DNA of 64,000 nucleotides from Dyadobacter jiangsuensis. GTDB lineage: Bacteria; Bacteroidota; Bacteroidia; Cytophagales; Spirosomataceae. A program made the position numbers and the translations under genes. How positions within the stretch are numbered: position 1 is the stretch's first letter; every line of letters starts with the position of its first letter. The notes under the pieces were generated by a model. The model was not told the origin of the DNA. It did no database searches and worked only from the letters and a program-made list of their open reading frames with translations. The stretch is taken from assembly GCF_003014695.1 (NCBI RefSeq), contig NZ_PYAS01000009.1, positions 186,001 through 250,000 on the forward strand, given 5' to 3'. Shown in pieces: positions 51,957 to 60,546 of this stretch.

Positions 51957-52580
51957 TTTGCGATATGCAGCTGAGCGGATAAAACCGCCGAAATGGAAGG
52001 TTTCAAAGGTCAGATAGTAGCCATTGTCGTCAAAATGCAGTGGCATGTCAGGGAGTTGATCCGCTTCCACGTGACTGATATTTTTGAAGAAAACATACAT
52101 AGACCGCAGCAGGGTTTTCTGCCAGATTCGATGGAGGTTTTTGTCGATATGAAAGTCGGTAAAGAGCCATAACGCACCATTTTTGAGCATTTTATCCAGC
52201 TTCCGGAAAACTACAAGGGCCCGTTCATGACTGAAATTATCGAAAAGAAATGGCGTCATGATCACGTCATATTGTGCAGGCGCGGCATAGTCCTCGATAT
52301 CGGCATGAATGAACGTAATCTGATTGTCCCTAAAATTCCTTTTCCTCGCGAGATCCAGCATTTTGGAAGAAATTTCCACGTAATCGATAACCAATCCTGC
52401 CGGGTGTAGTTTTGCCATTTCTTCCAGTATCCAGCCTGTTCCCCCGCCTACGATAAGCACACGTGCAGGCGAGGTGATACAGGGCAGCAACGCCTGCTGC
52501 GCGCGGACGATCGATTTTCCGAATACCAGCCTGCTGAGTCTGTCATAGTTCGCGGCAATGCGGTCATAGTTGTTCAGCAT
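51897..52580 (-). CDS. Class I SAM-dependent methyltransferase
   Basis: A 227-residue methyltransferase. The SAM motif I is RVLIVGGGTGWILEEMAK, followed by VEISSKMLDLARKRN (acidic end of strand 2) and YDVIMTPFLFDNFSHE. The start is at 52580 because MLNNYDRIAANYDRLSRLVF is the usual UbiE-like opening; upstream codons overlap the next gene. The C-terminal end overlaps EamA by 60 bases, opposite strands. It starts 2 bases after a UbiA-like gene, which suggests action on a prenylated or membrane-bound substrate, but that is only inference. Confidence 0.87.
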   Translation of the reverse strand: MLNNYDRIAANYDRLSRLVFGKSIVRAQQALLPCITSPARVLIVGGGTGWILEEMAKLHPAGLVIDYVEISSKMLDLARKRNFRDNQITFIHADIEDYAAPAQYDVIMTPFLFDNFSHERALVVFRKLDKMLKNGALWLFTDFHIDKNLHRIWQKTLLRSMYVFFKNISHVEADQLPDMPLHFDDNGYYLTFETFHFGGFIRSAAYRKSGNSGSAPTENKPLIENND

Positions 52581-52582
52581 GG

Positions 52583-53506
52583 CTAATGCAGGTTTTGATG
52601 TGCAAAAAAGCTGCCCGCAATCCCGCACAAAGCTTTCACAAGTAGCAGCCCATCGATCACAATCAGATAGAACAAAATGCTCTGCCGCCTTTGCAACGAA
52701 AATGCGACCACCAGCAGGCACACGAAAGGTACCATATTGAAAAGGATGGTCGGAATACCGAAATGCCGGTAAATGGCAAATGCCAGAAATGCAACGAGGC
52801 CGACGAGCAGAAGCGGTATCAGTACGGCATAGATGGTTTTCCGAAGTCCTATTCTCACGGCGAATGTTTTCAATTCGATATTCGCGTCGTCCTCATAATC
52901 CTTCATATCGAACATAATGGCGTTGACGGTGCAGAACATCCAGTTTTTAGTGAAAAGCCAAAGCATTAGCAGGGGCTCATCGACGGTTATGCCCCGTTCG
53001 ATCCGCAGGGCCGTTACCGGAAAGAGGTTGACGCATCCTGCCCATACAAAGCCGATCACGAATGCTTTCAGCCAGCCAGTGTGGCGTAGGTTAAATGAAA
53101 TAAGGGATTTGGGAAGCAAACCATAATACAGGATCGCGGCAAGGGGCACAACGGATAAAATCAGCCAGTAATAAATCGGCAAATGCACGATCGCATGGAA
53201 GTTTTCAACCAGATACCAGGCGCTGAGCAGCGCGCAAATACTGAACAGGAACACCTGGCTTCCCCGCACAAACCGATAATGCTGCCGGTACCATTCCGTT
53301 CGGGGATTGGCGGAAACTTTCGGGATCACCGGCCCCGAGTAGGCGATGGTGTAATAGAATACCGTTGTACAGAAAAGCAGCATGTAATAGGCTGGCGAAT
53401 TGAGCGGGACATTCAGCTGAAAAGCAGTTTCCAGGGATAATGCCACCGCCAGAACTCCGACGAAGTAATTGGCAAAAAATACAAATGCGATAATCCTATT
53501 TAACAT
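52583..53506 (-). CDS. UbiA-superfamily-like integral membrane protein
   Basis: A 307-residue protein with about nine membrane helices. The segment FDMKDYEDDANIELKTFAVR matches the second Asp-rich motif of UbiA prenyltransferases, and WFC-type context (KNWMFCTVNAIMFDMKD) matches it in related sets. The first Asp-rich motif (NxxxDxxxD) is not obvious. It may be a divergent prenyltransferase, or a relative without catalytic function. I use the ATG at 53506. Coupled to a methyltransferase gene 2 bases later; compare with quinone-tailoring UbiA-UbiE pairs. Confidence 0.75.
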   Translation of the reverse strand: MLNRIIAFVFFANYFVGVLAVALSLETAFQLNVPLNSPAYYMLLFCTTVFYYTIAYSGPVIPKVSANPRTEWYRQHYRFVRGSQVFLFSICALLSAWYLVENFHAIVHLPIYYWLILSVVPLAAILYYGLLPKSLISFNLRHTGWLKAFVIGFVWAGCVNLFPVTALRIERGITVDEPLLMLWLFTKNWMFCTVNAIMFDMKDYEDDANIELKTFAVRIGLRKTIYAVLIPLLLVGLVAFLAFAIYRHFGIPTILFNMVPFVCLLVVAFSLQRRQSILFYLIVIDGLLLVKALCGIAGSFFAHQNLH

Positions 53507-53651
53507 ATCTGCCTGTGAACCAGTATGCCACACATGCCTGGTGCTGGAATAATATAATTAAAATATCAATTTAGAATTTTTTAAGAGCGTACGGAAAGCG
53601 TCATAGCGATTTCCTACATTAGGCAACGATATTTCTTAAACCACCAATTCC

Positions 53652-55217
53652 ATGAAAAAAATCTATTTGCTCCTGACGCTTTGTCTCTCCAGTCAAACTA
53701 CCCTTGTTTTTGCACAAAGTAAAGATCCTGTCAGGAAGGACCCTGTGGTGGAAAGCATCGTAAAGGAGGCCACTGACAATTCGCAACTGGAAAAGCTCGG
53801 CCATGAACTAATGGATGTGATCGGTCCAAGGCTCGTGGGATCGCCTCAAATGCAGCAGGCGCACGACTGGGCAGTGGCTAAATACAAAGATTGGGGTATC
53901 AGCGCAAAAAACGAAAAATGGGGCGAGTGGCGCGGCTGGGAACGCGGCGTGTCGCACATCGATATGGTGGCGCCCCGCGTGAAGTCGCTCGAGGGAATGC
54001 AGCTTGCATGGAGCCCCGGCACGAATGGTAAGACGGTAACTGCCGATGTGGTGATCCTGCCCGACGTAGCCGATTCCGTCGCATTTCAAAAATGGCTGCC
54101 TTCCGCCAAAGGTAAGTTTGTGCTGATCAGCATGAACCAGCCTACTGGCCGCCCCGACTATAACTGGCAGGAGTTTGCCACGAAAGAGTCGTTTGACAAG
54201 ATGAAAAAAGACCGCGACGTGCAGACCGAGGCTTGGGCCAATCGGTTGAAAAAGACCGGTTACTCTTCCCGCGCATTGCCGCTTGCATTGGAAAAAGCAG
54301 GCGCGGCGGGCGTGGTAATGTCTTATTGGTCAAAGGGTTTTGGGGCCAATAAAATCTTTGGTGCTTACACGAAAGCCATTCCAACGGTGGATATTTCACT
54401 CGAAGATTACGGTTTGCTGTATCGTCTCGCCGAATCGGGGCATACGCCGAAAATCAGCGTTCGTGCCGATGCGAAGGAAACCGGCATAAGCCAGACATTC
54501 AACACGGTAGGGGAGATCAAAGGCACCGAAAAGCCGAACGAATATGTGATCCTCTCCGCGCATTTCGACTCCTGGGACGGCGGTAGCGGCGCTACCGATA
54601 ACGGCACCGGGACGCTCGTGATGATGGAAGCCATGCGCATTCTGAAAAAAATATATCCCAACCCCAAACGCACGATCCTGGTCGGGCATTGGGGAAGCGA
54701 AGAGCAAGGGCTGAATGGCTCCCGGGCATTTGTGGAGGACCACCCGGAGATCGTGCAGAATATTCAGGCGGTGTTCAACCAGGACAATGGAACGGGCAGG
54801 GTCGTGAACCTATCTGGTCAGGGCTTTTTGAATGCCTATGAATACCTTACCCGCTGGCTTTCCAAAGTTCCGGAGCCGATCCGCACACCGATCCAGACTT
54901 CGTTTCCCGGTGCTCCCGGAACCGGCGGCTCCGATTTCGCCTCTTTCGTAGCGGCGGGCGCGCCGGCGTTCTCATTGAGCTCGCTGAACTGGTCGTACGG
55001 CACCTACACATGGCATACCAACCGGGATACTTACGACAAGATTGTATTCGACGACGTGCGCAGCAATGCGATACTGGCGGCAATTCTGGCTTACCAGGCG
55101 AGCGAAGATCCAACCAAAACCTCGCGCGACAAGAGTATACTGCCGCTCGATGCCAAAGGCGTGCCGGGAGCATGGCCTGAGCCGCGCAAGCCTACACGCC
55201 GCGGCGGATTGGATTAA
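53652..55217 (+). CDS. Secreted M28 family zinc aminopeptidase
   Basis: A 521-residue exported enzyme. Signal peptide 1-21 (LCLSSQTTLVFAQ). A PA-type inserted domain is likely at about 120-280. The co-catalytic zinc site is visible: H304 (SAHFDSW), D316 (GATDNGTG), E350/E351 (WGSEEQG) and D378 (FNQDNGTGR), with the last His expected in TWHTNRDTYD. So it should be active on peptide N-termini. It precedes a leucyl aminopeptidase gene by 75 bases; the two may act in sequence on external peptides. Confidence 0.93.
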   Translation: MKKIYLLLTLCLSSQTTLVFAQSKDPVRKDPVVESIVKEATDNSQLEKLGHELMDVIGPRLVGSPQMQQAHDWAVAKYKDWGISAKNEKWGEWRGWERGVSHIDMVAPRVKSLEGMQLAWSPGTNGKTVTADVVILPDVADSVAFQKWLPSAKGKFVLISMNQPTGRPDYNWQEFATKESFDKMKKDRDVQTEAWANRLKKTGYSSRALPLALEKAGAAGVVMSYWSKGFGANKIFGAYTKAIPTVDISLEDYGLLYRLAESGHTPKISVRADAKETGISQTFNTVGEIKGTEKPNEYVILSAHFDSWDGGSGATDNGTGTLVMMEAMRILKKIYPNPKRTILVGHWGSEEQGLNGSRAFVEDHPEIVQNIQAVFNQDNGTGRVVNLSGQGFLNAYEYLTRWLSKVPEPIRTPIQTSFPGAPGTGGSDFASFVAAGAPAFSLSSLNWSYGTYTWHTNRDTYDKIVFDDVRSNAILAAILAYQASEDPTKTSRDKSILPLDAKGVPGAWPEPRKPTRRGGLD

Positions 55218-55292
55218 TCCCGTCATAACCCATTTCTGAAAGCAAAGGCATATATTGTCTTTGCTTTTTTATTAACCCGAATTTCGAGTCCA

Positions 55293-56684
55293 ATGCAAAT
55301 AGAGATCATACAGGAACCTATCGAAGACGTGCTGATCGTCCGCCCGTTCGAACAGAGTACCGAACCCGCCAACCAGGAAATGTTTAAAGCAGAAAAGGGA
55401 GAAATGTGGTGGTATTCTTCGAAAGAGCTGTGGTTAGGATTAGGAAAAACACCTAAACTCCCCGCTGTTACCAAAATTTTCCGCTCGCTTTTTTTCAAGC
55501 GAAAAGACCGTTGGCCAGCGCATATCACGCTCGACGCACGGGGGCGCGGGGCCGATTGGATCGGTTATGCGGTGAACGGGATTGTGTTGGGAGGATATGA
55601 TCTTCAACTTTACAAGACAGAGCCGAAAGTGGTAAGTGCGTTTTTTAAATCAGGCACATTGTCGATTTTGGCTGATGAAGGTTCGGATGCGGAGCAGTCG
55701 GTGGATAATGCATTGAAAACGGCTCTTGTACAAATCCGCATTATGGATTTGATGAATGCGCCATCCAACCATAAAAAGCCGGCAACGCTGGCCGAATGGG
55801 CAAGGAAGTCGGGTGCGGAGCATGGCTACGCGGTGGAGATATTGGAGAAGGCGGCGCTGGAAGAACAGGGTATGCATGCATTGCTGGCTGTGAACCAGGG
55901 AAGTGATGAACCGCCGGTGATGATTGTTTCGGAATATAAGCCGGCGCATTACACCCAAACGGTGGCGCTGGTGGGCAAGGGAGTAACCTTCGATACGGGC
56001 GGCATTTCGATCAAGCCATCGGCCAATATGCATTTGATGAAAAGCGATATGGGCGGAGCTGCGGCGGTTTTGGGGACAATCGAACTGGCGGCACAACTGA
56101 AATTGCCTGTTCGCATCATCGGTGTGATTCCTTCCACCGAAAACTCAGTCGACGGCTCGGCCATGAAACCCGGGGATGTGATCGGTTCCTATGCGGGCAA
56201 AACGATAGAAGTGATCGATACCGACGCAGAAGGCCGCCTAATCCTCGCCGATGGCCTGCATTATGCCGTCAAAAATTATCAGCCGGATGTGCTGATTGAC
56301 CTCGCAACGCTTACCGGAAGTGTTATCCAGACGCTTGGCTACGAAGCGGCAGGGTTGTTTACGCCCAACGACCATCTCGCGGCGGAGCTCATTCAGGCAG
56401 CCGACGAAACCGGCGAACGGCTGTGGCGACTGCCAGTTTGGGATGAATATAAAGAGGAGATCAGCTCTGATATTGCGGATCTAAAAAACTACCACGGCAA
56501 GCCGCTGGCCGGTGCGATTGTGGCCGCCAAGTTCCTGGAAGTATTCACTGCGGAACATCCCGCGTGGGCGCATCTGGACATTGCGGGGATGGCGTTTGGA
56601 GATACCGAGTTTGCACCCGGCCGTGCCGGAACGGCCTATGGTGTGAAGTTACTGATCGCGTACCTGTCGAAACTTGCGGGTTAG
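55293..56684 (+). CDS. Leucyl aminopeptidase (M17)
   Basis: A 463-residue cytosolic metallopeptidase. Catalytic and metal residues lie in VGKGVTFDTGGISIKPSANM (K229, D234, K241), MKSDMGGAAAV and VIDTDAEGRLILADGL, which is the M17 signature NTDAEGR. It removes N-terminal residues, preferring Leu. No signal peptide. A terminator follows at 56691. It is the second aminopeptidase in the series with the M28 enzyme. Confidence 0.94.
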   Translation: MQIEIIQEPIEDVLIVRPFEQSTEPANQEMFKAEKGEMWWYSSKELWLGLGKTPKLPAVTKIFRSLFFKRKDRWPAHITLDARGRGADWIGYAVNGIVLGGYDLQLYKTEPKVVSAFFKSGTLSILADEGSDAEQSVDNALKTALVQIRIMDLMNAPSNHKKPATLAEWARKSGAEHGYAVEILEKAALEEQGMHALLAVNQGSDEPPVMIVSEYKPAHYTQTVALVGKGVTFDTGGISIKPSANMHLMKSDMGGAAAVLGTIELAAQLKLPVRIIGVIPSTENSVDGSAMKPGDVIGSYAGKTIEVIDTDAEGRLILADGLHYAVKNYQPDVLIDLATLTGSVIQTLGYEAAGLFTPNDHLAAELIQAADETGERLWRLPVWDEYKEEISSDIADLKNYHGKPLAGAIVAAKFLEVFTAEHPAWAHLDIAGMAFGDTEFAPGRAGTAYGVKLLIAYLSKLAG

Positions 56685-56690
56685 TGCTTC

Positions 56691-56728
56691 AAGCCCCGGT
56701 ATAACGGAAATTTAACCGGGGCTTTTCT
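56691..56728 (+). terminator. Rho-independent terminator
   Basis: A ten-pair stem AAGCCCCGGT/ACCGGGGCTT (56691-56700 with 56715-56724) and a T-rich tail end the peptidase genes. Confidence 0.8.
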
Positions 56729-56821
56729 TGCCAAAATGGTTCTTTTTGCTAGATTTGAGAATATATGCTTTGCGGCATGGCTCGTCCGCAGATGCCGCTA
56801 CCGTCCACCAAATCACATTTT

Positions 56822-58036
56822 ATGACCCGAACTCTGACTTTTCTCTGCATTTCCACCTATTTCAAGGGCAACGATTTTTTGCAGGCGCTGAAAGACGCTG
56901 GTAACAAGGTTTTTTTGATCACCGCGAAAAAACTGGAAGATAAACCTTGGGTCAGGGATGCCGTGGATGAGTTTTTTTATGTGGAGGAAGGCGAGGATGG
57001 TACTTATAACATGAATGAGATCATCACCGGCCTTGCGTATGTGATGCGTACGCGCCCGATCGACCGCGTGGTGGCGCTCGATGATTTCGATGTGGAGAAA
57101 GCGGCGCATATCCGCGAGTATTTCCGGATTCCGGGTATGGGCCAAACTACCGGTCGCTATTTCCGTGACAAGCTGGCAATGCGTACAAAAGCATTGGAAT
57201 CGGGCATTCTTGTCCCCGGCTTCTCGGCACTTTTTAATGATGATGAGATCAACCGTTTTATCGCGAAATATCCCGGCCCGTGGATGATCAAACCGCGTTC
57301 GGAGGCGTCGGCTTTGGGTATTCAAAAGCTAAGTACCGCCGAGGAACTCTGGAACACCATCCATGAACTGGGAGATAAGCGCCATGCCTACCTGGTGGAA
57401 CAATACAAGCCGGGGGATGTCTATCACGTGGATTCGATCTCTTACAACGGTATTGTTATATTTTCCTGGAATAGTAAATACCTGGCGCCACCCTTTGACG
57501 TGGCGCATGGCGGGGGCATATTCCGTTCCGTTACAGTGCCACTAGATTCCTCCGAGGAGCATGCATTGCAGACGATTGCGGTGGATTTGCTGAAAGCTTT
57601 TGGATTGAAACATAGCGCTTCACACACCGAGGTAATCCGTTGCCATGACGACGGTAAGTATTATTTCCTCGAAACATCGTCCCGCGTAGGCGGCGCGCAC
57701 CTTTCGGAGATGGTCGATGCCGCGTCGGGTATTAACCTCTGGAAAGAATGGGCCAGGATGGAAACCGCAGAGGCCAAGGGTGAAAACTACAAATTGCCCC
57801 CTGTACGGAAGGAATATTCCGGCATTATCATCTCACTGGCGCGCCAGGAGTGGCCTGACCAGTCGGTTTTCAATGACCCGGAAGTGGTATGGCGCATGAA
57901 TGAGCCGCATCATGTCGGGCTGGTCGTAAGATCGAAGTCCCGCGACAAAGTGCTGGAACTGATGGATAAGTACGCCGCCATTGTTCAGAAAAAATACCAC
58001 GCTTCCGCGCCGCCCCCAAAGAAGCCGGCGCATTGA
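56822..58036 (+). CDS. ATP-grasp domain-containing enzyme
   Basis: A 404-residue cytosolic ligase-type protein. The N-terminal pre-ATP-grasp part starts LTFLCISTYFKGNDFLQALK. The ATP-grasp core contains GPWMIKPRSEASALGIQKLS, VEQYKPGDVYHVDSISYNGI (ligand lid) and the metal site YFLETSSRVGGAHLSEMVDA (Glu and Arg). Such enzymes join a carboxylate to an amine or thiol with ATP. The acceptor and product are unknown. I use the ATG at 56822. It converges with the ArsR gene, 3 bases apart, and the neighbourhood gives no clue to the pathway. Confidence 0.87.
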   Translation: MTRTLTFLCISTYFKGNDFLQALKDAGNKVFLITAKKLEDKPWVRDAVDEFFYVEEGEDGTYNMNEIITGLAYVMRTRPIDRVVALDDFDVEKAAHIREYFRIPGMGQTTGRYFRDKLAMRTKALESGILVPGFSALFNDDEINRFIAKYPGPWMIKPRSEASALGIQKLSTAEELWNTIHELGDKRHAYLVEQYKPGDVYHVDSISYNGIVIFSWNSKYLAPPFDVAHGGGIFRSVTVPLDSSEEHALQTIAVDLLKAFGLKHSASHTEVIRCHDDGKYYFLETSSRVGGAHLSEMVDAASGINLWKEWARMETAEAKGENYKLPPVRKEYSGIIISLARQEWPDQSVFNDPEVVWRMNEPHHVGLVVRSKSRDKVLELMDKYAAIVQKKYHASAPPPKKPAH

Positions 58037-58039
58037 CGT

Positions 58040-58372
58040 TTACTTTTTCGGAGGAGGCACATTGGTAGCCAGGTAATTTTCCAGGCTTCTGAATTGCGCC
58101 GTCCAGTATTCTTCAAACAGGTTGATCCATTGCTGTACTTCGCTGAAACCATCCTGATTCAGCACGCAATACCGTTCGCGGCCTTTTTCCTCGATATTGA
58201 TAAATCCCGCATTTTGGAGGATTTTGATGTGTTTGGAAACCGCGGGACGGCTGATGTCGAAATTCTCCGCGATGGCATTGATCGACCGTTTTTCTTTGGC
58301 GACCATCATTAATATCTCCCTCCGTCCGCGGTCTGCCAGGGCCTGGAAGGCGTCCACTGTTTCCGTGCTCAT
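58040..58372 (-). CDS. ArsR family transcriptional regulator (SdpR-like)
   Basis: A 110-residue winged-helix repressor. The N-terminus FQALADRGRREILMMVAKEK and the recognition helix SRPAVSKHIKILQNAGFINI are typical of metal-independent ArsR/SdpR-type autorepressors; no metal-binding Cys pair is seen. It overlaps the SRPBCC gene by 4 bases (ATGA), so the repressor is translated after it. Two inverted repeats upstream of the SRPBCC gene are probable binding sites, which would make the operon self-repressing. Confidence 0.9.
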   Translation of the reverse strand: MSTETVDAFQALADRGRREILMMVAKEKRSINAIAENFDISRPAVSKHIKILQNAGFINIEEKGRERYCVLNQDGFSEVQQWINLFEEYWTAQFRSLENYLATNVPPPKK

Positions 58373-58809
58373 AAAAAATGTGCTTCGAAAGCCTTTTTAA
58401 GTGATTTGTTGACAATTTTCTTCCAGCCCATTTCCATAATGAAGCTCGTTAGCATGTTTTTCGGGCCTGTAAACCCGGTGTGTTCCAGCCGCAGCTCGGT
58501 GCCGCCATCTTTGGGTTCCAGAATCCAGGTCACGACAGTGTCCAGCGTAGTGACGCCGGGCTTTGGTCCGCCTTTAAAACTGTAAGAGAGCCTCTTCAAC
58601 GGTTCTATTTCCAGGATCTTGTGATACATGATCCCATCCCAGTTTTGTGCGGGCCGTGGCTTTTGCTGAGTTTGGCATTCGAAACCTATTTCGGGTTTGA
58701 AGTCCTTCATCGGGCTCCATTTGGTGAGGATCTCGGGATTAGTAAGGCATTCCCAGATCATCTCGGGAGGATAGGGGTAAAACCATTTCAGTTTGATGTC
58801 GCGTTTCAT
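58369..58809 (-). CDS. SRPBCC (AHSA1/START-fold) domain protein
   Basis: A 146-residue protein of the AHSA1-like START fold. Typical segments are KWFYPYPPEMIWECLTNPEI, LTKWSPMKDFKPEIGFECQT and WILEPKDGGTELRLEHTGFT. The fold gives a hydrophobic ligand cavity; ligand and role are unknown. SRPBCC-ArsR pairs are common in Bacteroidota, but here the SRPBCC gene comes first. Confidence 0.88.
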   Translation of the reverse strand: MKRDIKLKWFYPYPPEMIWECLTNPEILTKWSPMKDFKPEIGFECQTQQKPRPAQNWDGIMYHKILEIEPLKRLSYSFKGGPKPGVTTLDTVVTWILEPKDGGTELRLEHTGFTGPKNMLTSFIMEMGWKKIVNKSLKKAFEAHFL

Positions 58810-58814
58810 AAAGC

Positions 58815-58858
58815 GTAACTTTTTAGTTACACAAATTTATATGTAACTTTTTTGTTAC
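58815..58858. promoter_or_regulatory. Paired ArsR-type operators
   Basis: Two inverted repeats, GTAACT-TTTT-AGTTAC (58815-58830) and GTAAC-TTTTTT-GTTAC (58843-58858), have centres 28 bases apart. They flank the -7 box at 58832-58839, so a bound regulator would cover the promoter on both sides. Confidence 0.7.
58832..58839 (-). promoter_or_regulatory. -7 box of the SRPBCC-ArsR operon
   Basis: Minus-strand TAAATTTG matches TAnnTTTG and lies exactly between the two operators. No -33 TTG was found. RNA would start about 10-15 bases before the SRPBCC start. Confidence 0.5.
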
Positions 58859-58922
58859 GCATTTTTTTTAAAAAAAAGTTTTTTGTAGAACGGTGTTACC
58901 AAAAATGAAAGTGAGCGTCTAA

Positions 58923-60008
58923 ATGGTGGACTTAAACATCATTGATATGAAGGAGGTTGAAAATTCGCAATTGCTGAGTGCCGTAAAACAGCTGATTGAG
59001 GAAAGCAGAAGAAATGCTGCATTAGCTGTGAATGCCGAGATAACTTTACTGCATTATCATGTCGGTAAAAAGATAAATCAGGAGATTTTGAAGGACGGTA
59101 GAGCTGAATATGGAAAAAGCGTTTTGCGCGAACTCGGTTTCAAGTTAGTTGTAGATTACGGGCCGGGTTGGAGTATGAAGCATTTACTTCATTGCTCGAA
59201 GTTCGCTTCGGTGTTTTCAGACGAATCGATTGTCTCCGCACTGCGGAGACAATTTAGTTGGACACATTTGAAAACGTTGATGTATATCGAAAATGCTTTG
59301 AAGCGAGAGTTCTATATCGAAATGTGCAAGCTGGAAAGATGGTCGTCCCGCCAGTTGCAAGAGCGCATCCAATCCATGCTCTACGAACGAACTGCTATCA
59401 GCAAAAAGCCCGAGGACGCGATCATCAACGATCTCCAACTCCTGAAAAGCGAACAGAAACTAAACCCTGATCTTGTTTTCAAGGACCCTTATTTTCTCGA
59501 TTTCCTGGGTTTGAAGGATGCGTATTCCGAGAAAGACCTTGAAGCATCGATTATCGTGGAGTTGCAGCGGTTCATCATTGAAATGGGTACCGATTTCGCA
59601 TTCATGGCGCGGCAGAAGCGGATTACCATTGATCACCGGGATTACTTCATCGACTTACTCTTCTATCACCGGCGATTAAAATGCCTGGTCGTAGTCGATC
59701 TGAAAATGGGAGAGTTTGAAGCCGGTTTTAAAGGGCAAATGGAGCTTTACCTGCGGTTTTTGGAGAAGTACGAGAAGATACAGGGAGAGAATGATCCTAT
59801 CGGGCTGATCCTATGTTCTGGTAAAAGCAGCGAGCACATTGAATTAATGCAGCTGGGTAATAGCAACATCCGCGTTGCCGATTACCTCACGGCGCTGCCT
59901 TCGCAGCAGATTTTGCAGGAGAAGCTGCATAAGGCCGTGGAGATTGCCCGCCACAAAATGGAGCAACGTGATTTGCCCAAAACAAAAACAGGCCTGCCGG
60001 ATGACTAG
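58923..60008 (+). CDS. YhcG/DUF1016 family PDDEXK nuclease-like protein
   Basis: A 361-residue protein. The N-terminal DUF1016 helical domain contains NAEITLLHYHVGKKINQEIL and FKLVVDYGPGWSMKHLLHCS. The C-terminal PDDEXK domain holds YFIDLLFYHRRLKCLVVVDL followed by KMG, matching the D-(x)n-D-x-K nuclease core, then FKGQMELYLRFLEKYEK and GLILCSGKSSEHIEL. Family members are found in restriction-modification and mobile loci, with unclear function. It is alone here, without a methylase or HsdS partner. The start follows a promoter-poor stretch, and the base composition is a little more AT-rich than neighbouring genes. Confidence 0.9.
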   Translation: MVDLNIIDMKEVENSQLLSAVKQLIEESRRNAALAVNAEITLLHYHVGKKINQEILKDGRAEYGKSVLRELGFKLVVDYGPGWSMKHLLHCSKFASVFSDESIVSALRRQFSWTHLKTLMYIENALKREFYIEMCKLERWSSRQLQERIQSMLYERTAISKKPEDAIINDLQLLKSEQKLNPDLVFKDPYFLDFLGLKDAYSEKDLEASIIVELQRFIIEMGTDFAFMARQKRITIDHRDYFIDLLFYHRRLKCLVVVDLKMGEFEAGFKGQMELYLRFLEKYEKIQGENDPIGLILCSGKSSEHIELMQLGNSNIRVADYLTALPSQQILQEKLHKAVEIARHKMEQRDLPKTKTGLPDD

Positions 60009-60022
60009 CAGACCTGTTTTCG
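59985..60022. terminator. Bidirectional terminator
   Basis: Arms AAAACAGGCCTGC (59986-59998) and GCAGACCTGTTTT (60008-60020), one G-T pair, overlap the end of the YhcG gene. A-run before and T-run after make it work for both convergent genes. Confidence 0.65.
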
Positions 60023-60040
60023 TTATGTTTTGAATCTGGA

Positions 60041-60475
60041 TTAAACCAGCTTAAATGCCTGACGGCCCAGCAGTACCCAGCTCCCTTTTACTTTTTGGAA
60101 TACCATTAACACACCGAGCTTCACTTGCGCAGGGTCTTTGCCCTTATTAGCTGTGTCGCCGAACAACTTGTGACGAACCAATGCGACATCGCCGGAAATG
60201 GAGATCGTCTGGTCGGTGAGATCGATTTTGGTGAACTTGGATTCTTCACTCACGAGGGCGCGGATGAACTCCTTCTGATCTTCCAGCAGGCCGTTGGAGT
60301 GGCCGTATGAGAGTGAAGGAGAGGTTAGTTTTTTCAAATCGGCCTCATTGGCGCTGATAATGGCGGTTTTGAGCTTTTCAACCGTAGCGGCAACGGCTTT
60401 TTCATCGGCGCTTTGAGCGAATACAAATGCATTGCCTATTAAAAGGAATGCCAGGAGCAAGAGTGTTTTTTTCAT
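60041..60475 (-). CDS. Secreted NTF2-like (DUF4440-type) protein
   Basis: A 144-residue protein with a signal peptide (LLLLAFLLIGNAFVFAQSA). The mature part has the DUF4440-like opening AVAATVEKLKTAIISANEAD, and LKKLTSPSLSYGHSNGLLED then QISISGDVALVRHKLFGDT and a closing GSWVLLGRQAFKLV. The H-S-N segment is common in these. The role is unknown; many such proteins act as small ligand binders in the periplasm. It is transcribed toward YhcG and lies downstream of the hexuronate transporter on the same strand, with a 71-base gap. Confidence 0.8.
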   Translation of the reverse strand: MKKTLLLLAFLLIGNAFVFAQSADEKAVAATVEKLKTAIISANEADLKKLTSPSLSYGHSNGLLEDQKEFIRALVSEESKFTKIDLTDQTISISGDVALVRHKLFGDTANKGKDPAQVKLGVLMVFQKVKGSWVLLGRQAFKLV

Positions 60476-60546
60476 CGATTAATAAGGAATTAGGATAAAA
60501 TTTCGGCCAGAATACTTCGGCGGTCTGCGGTCAATGGTCGGCGGTA

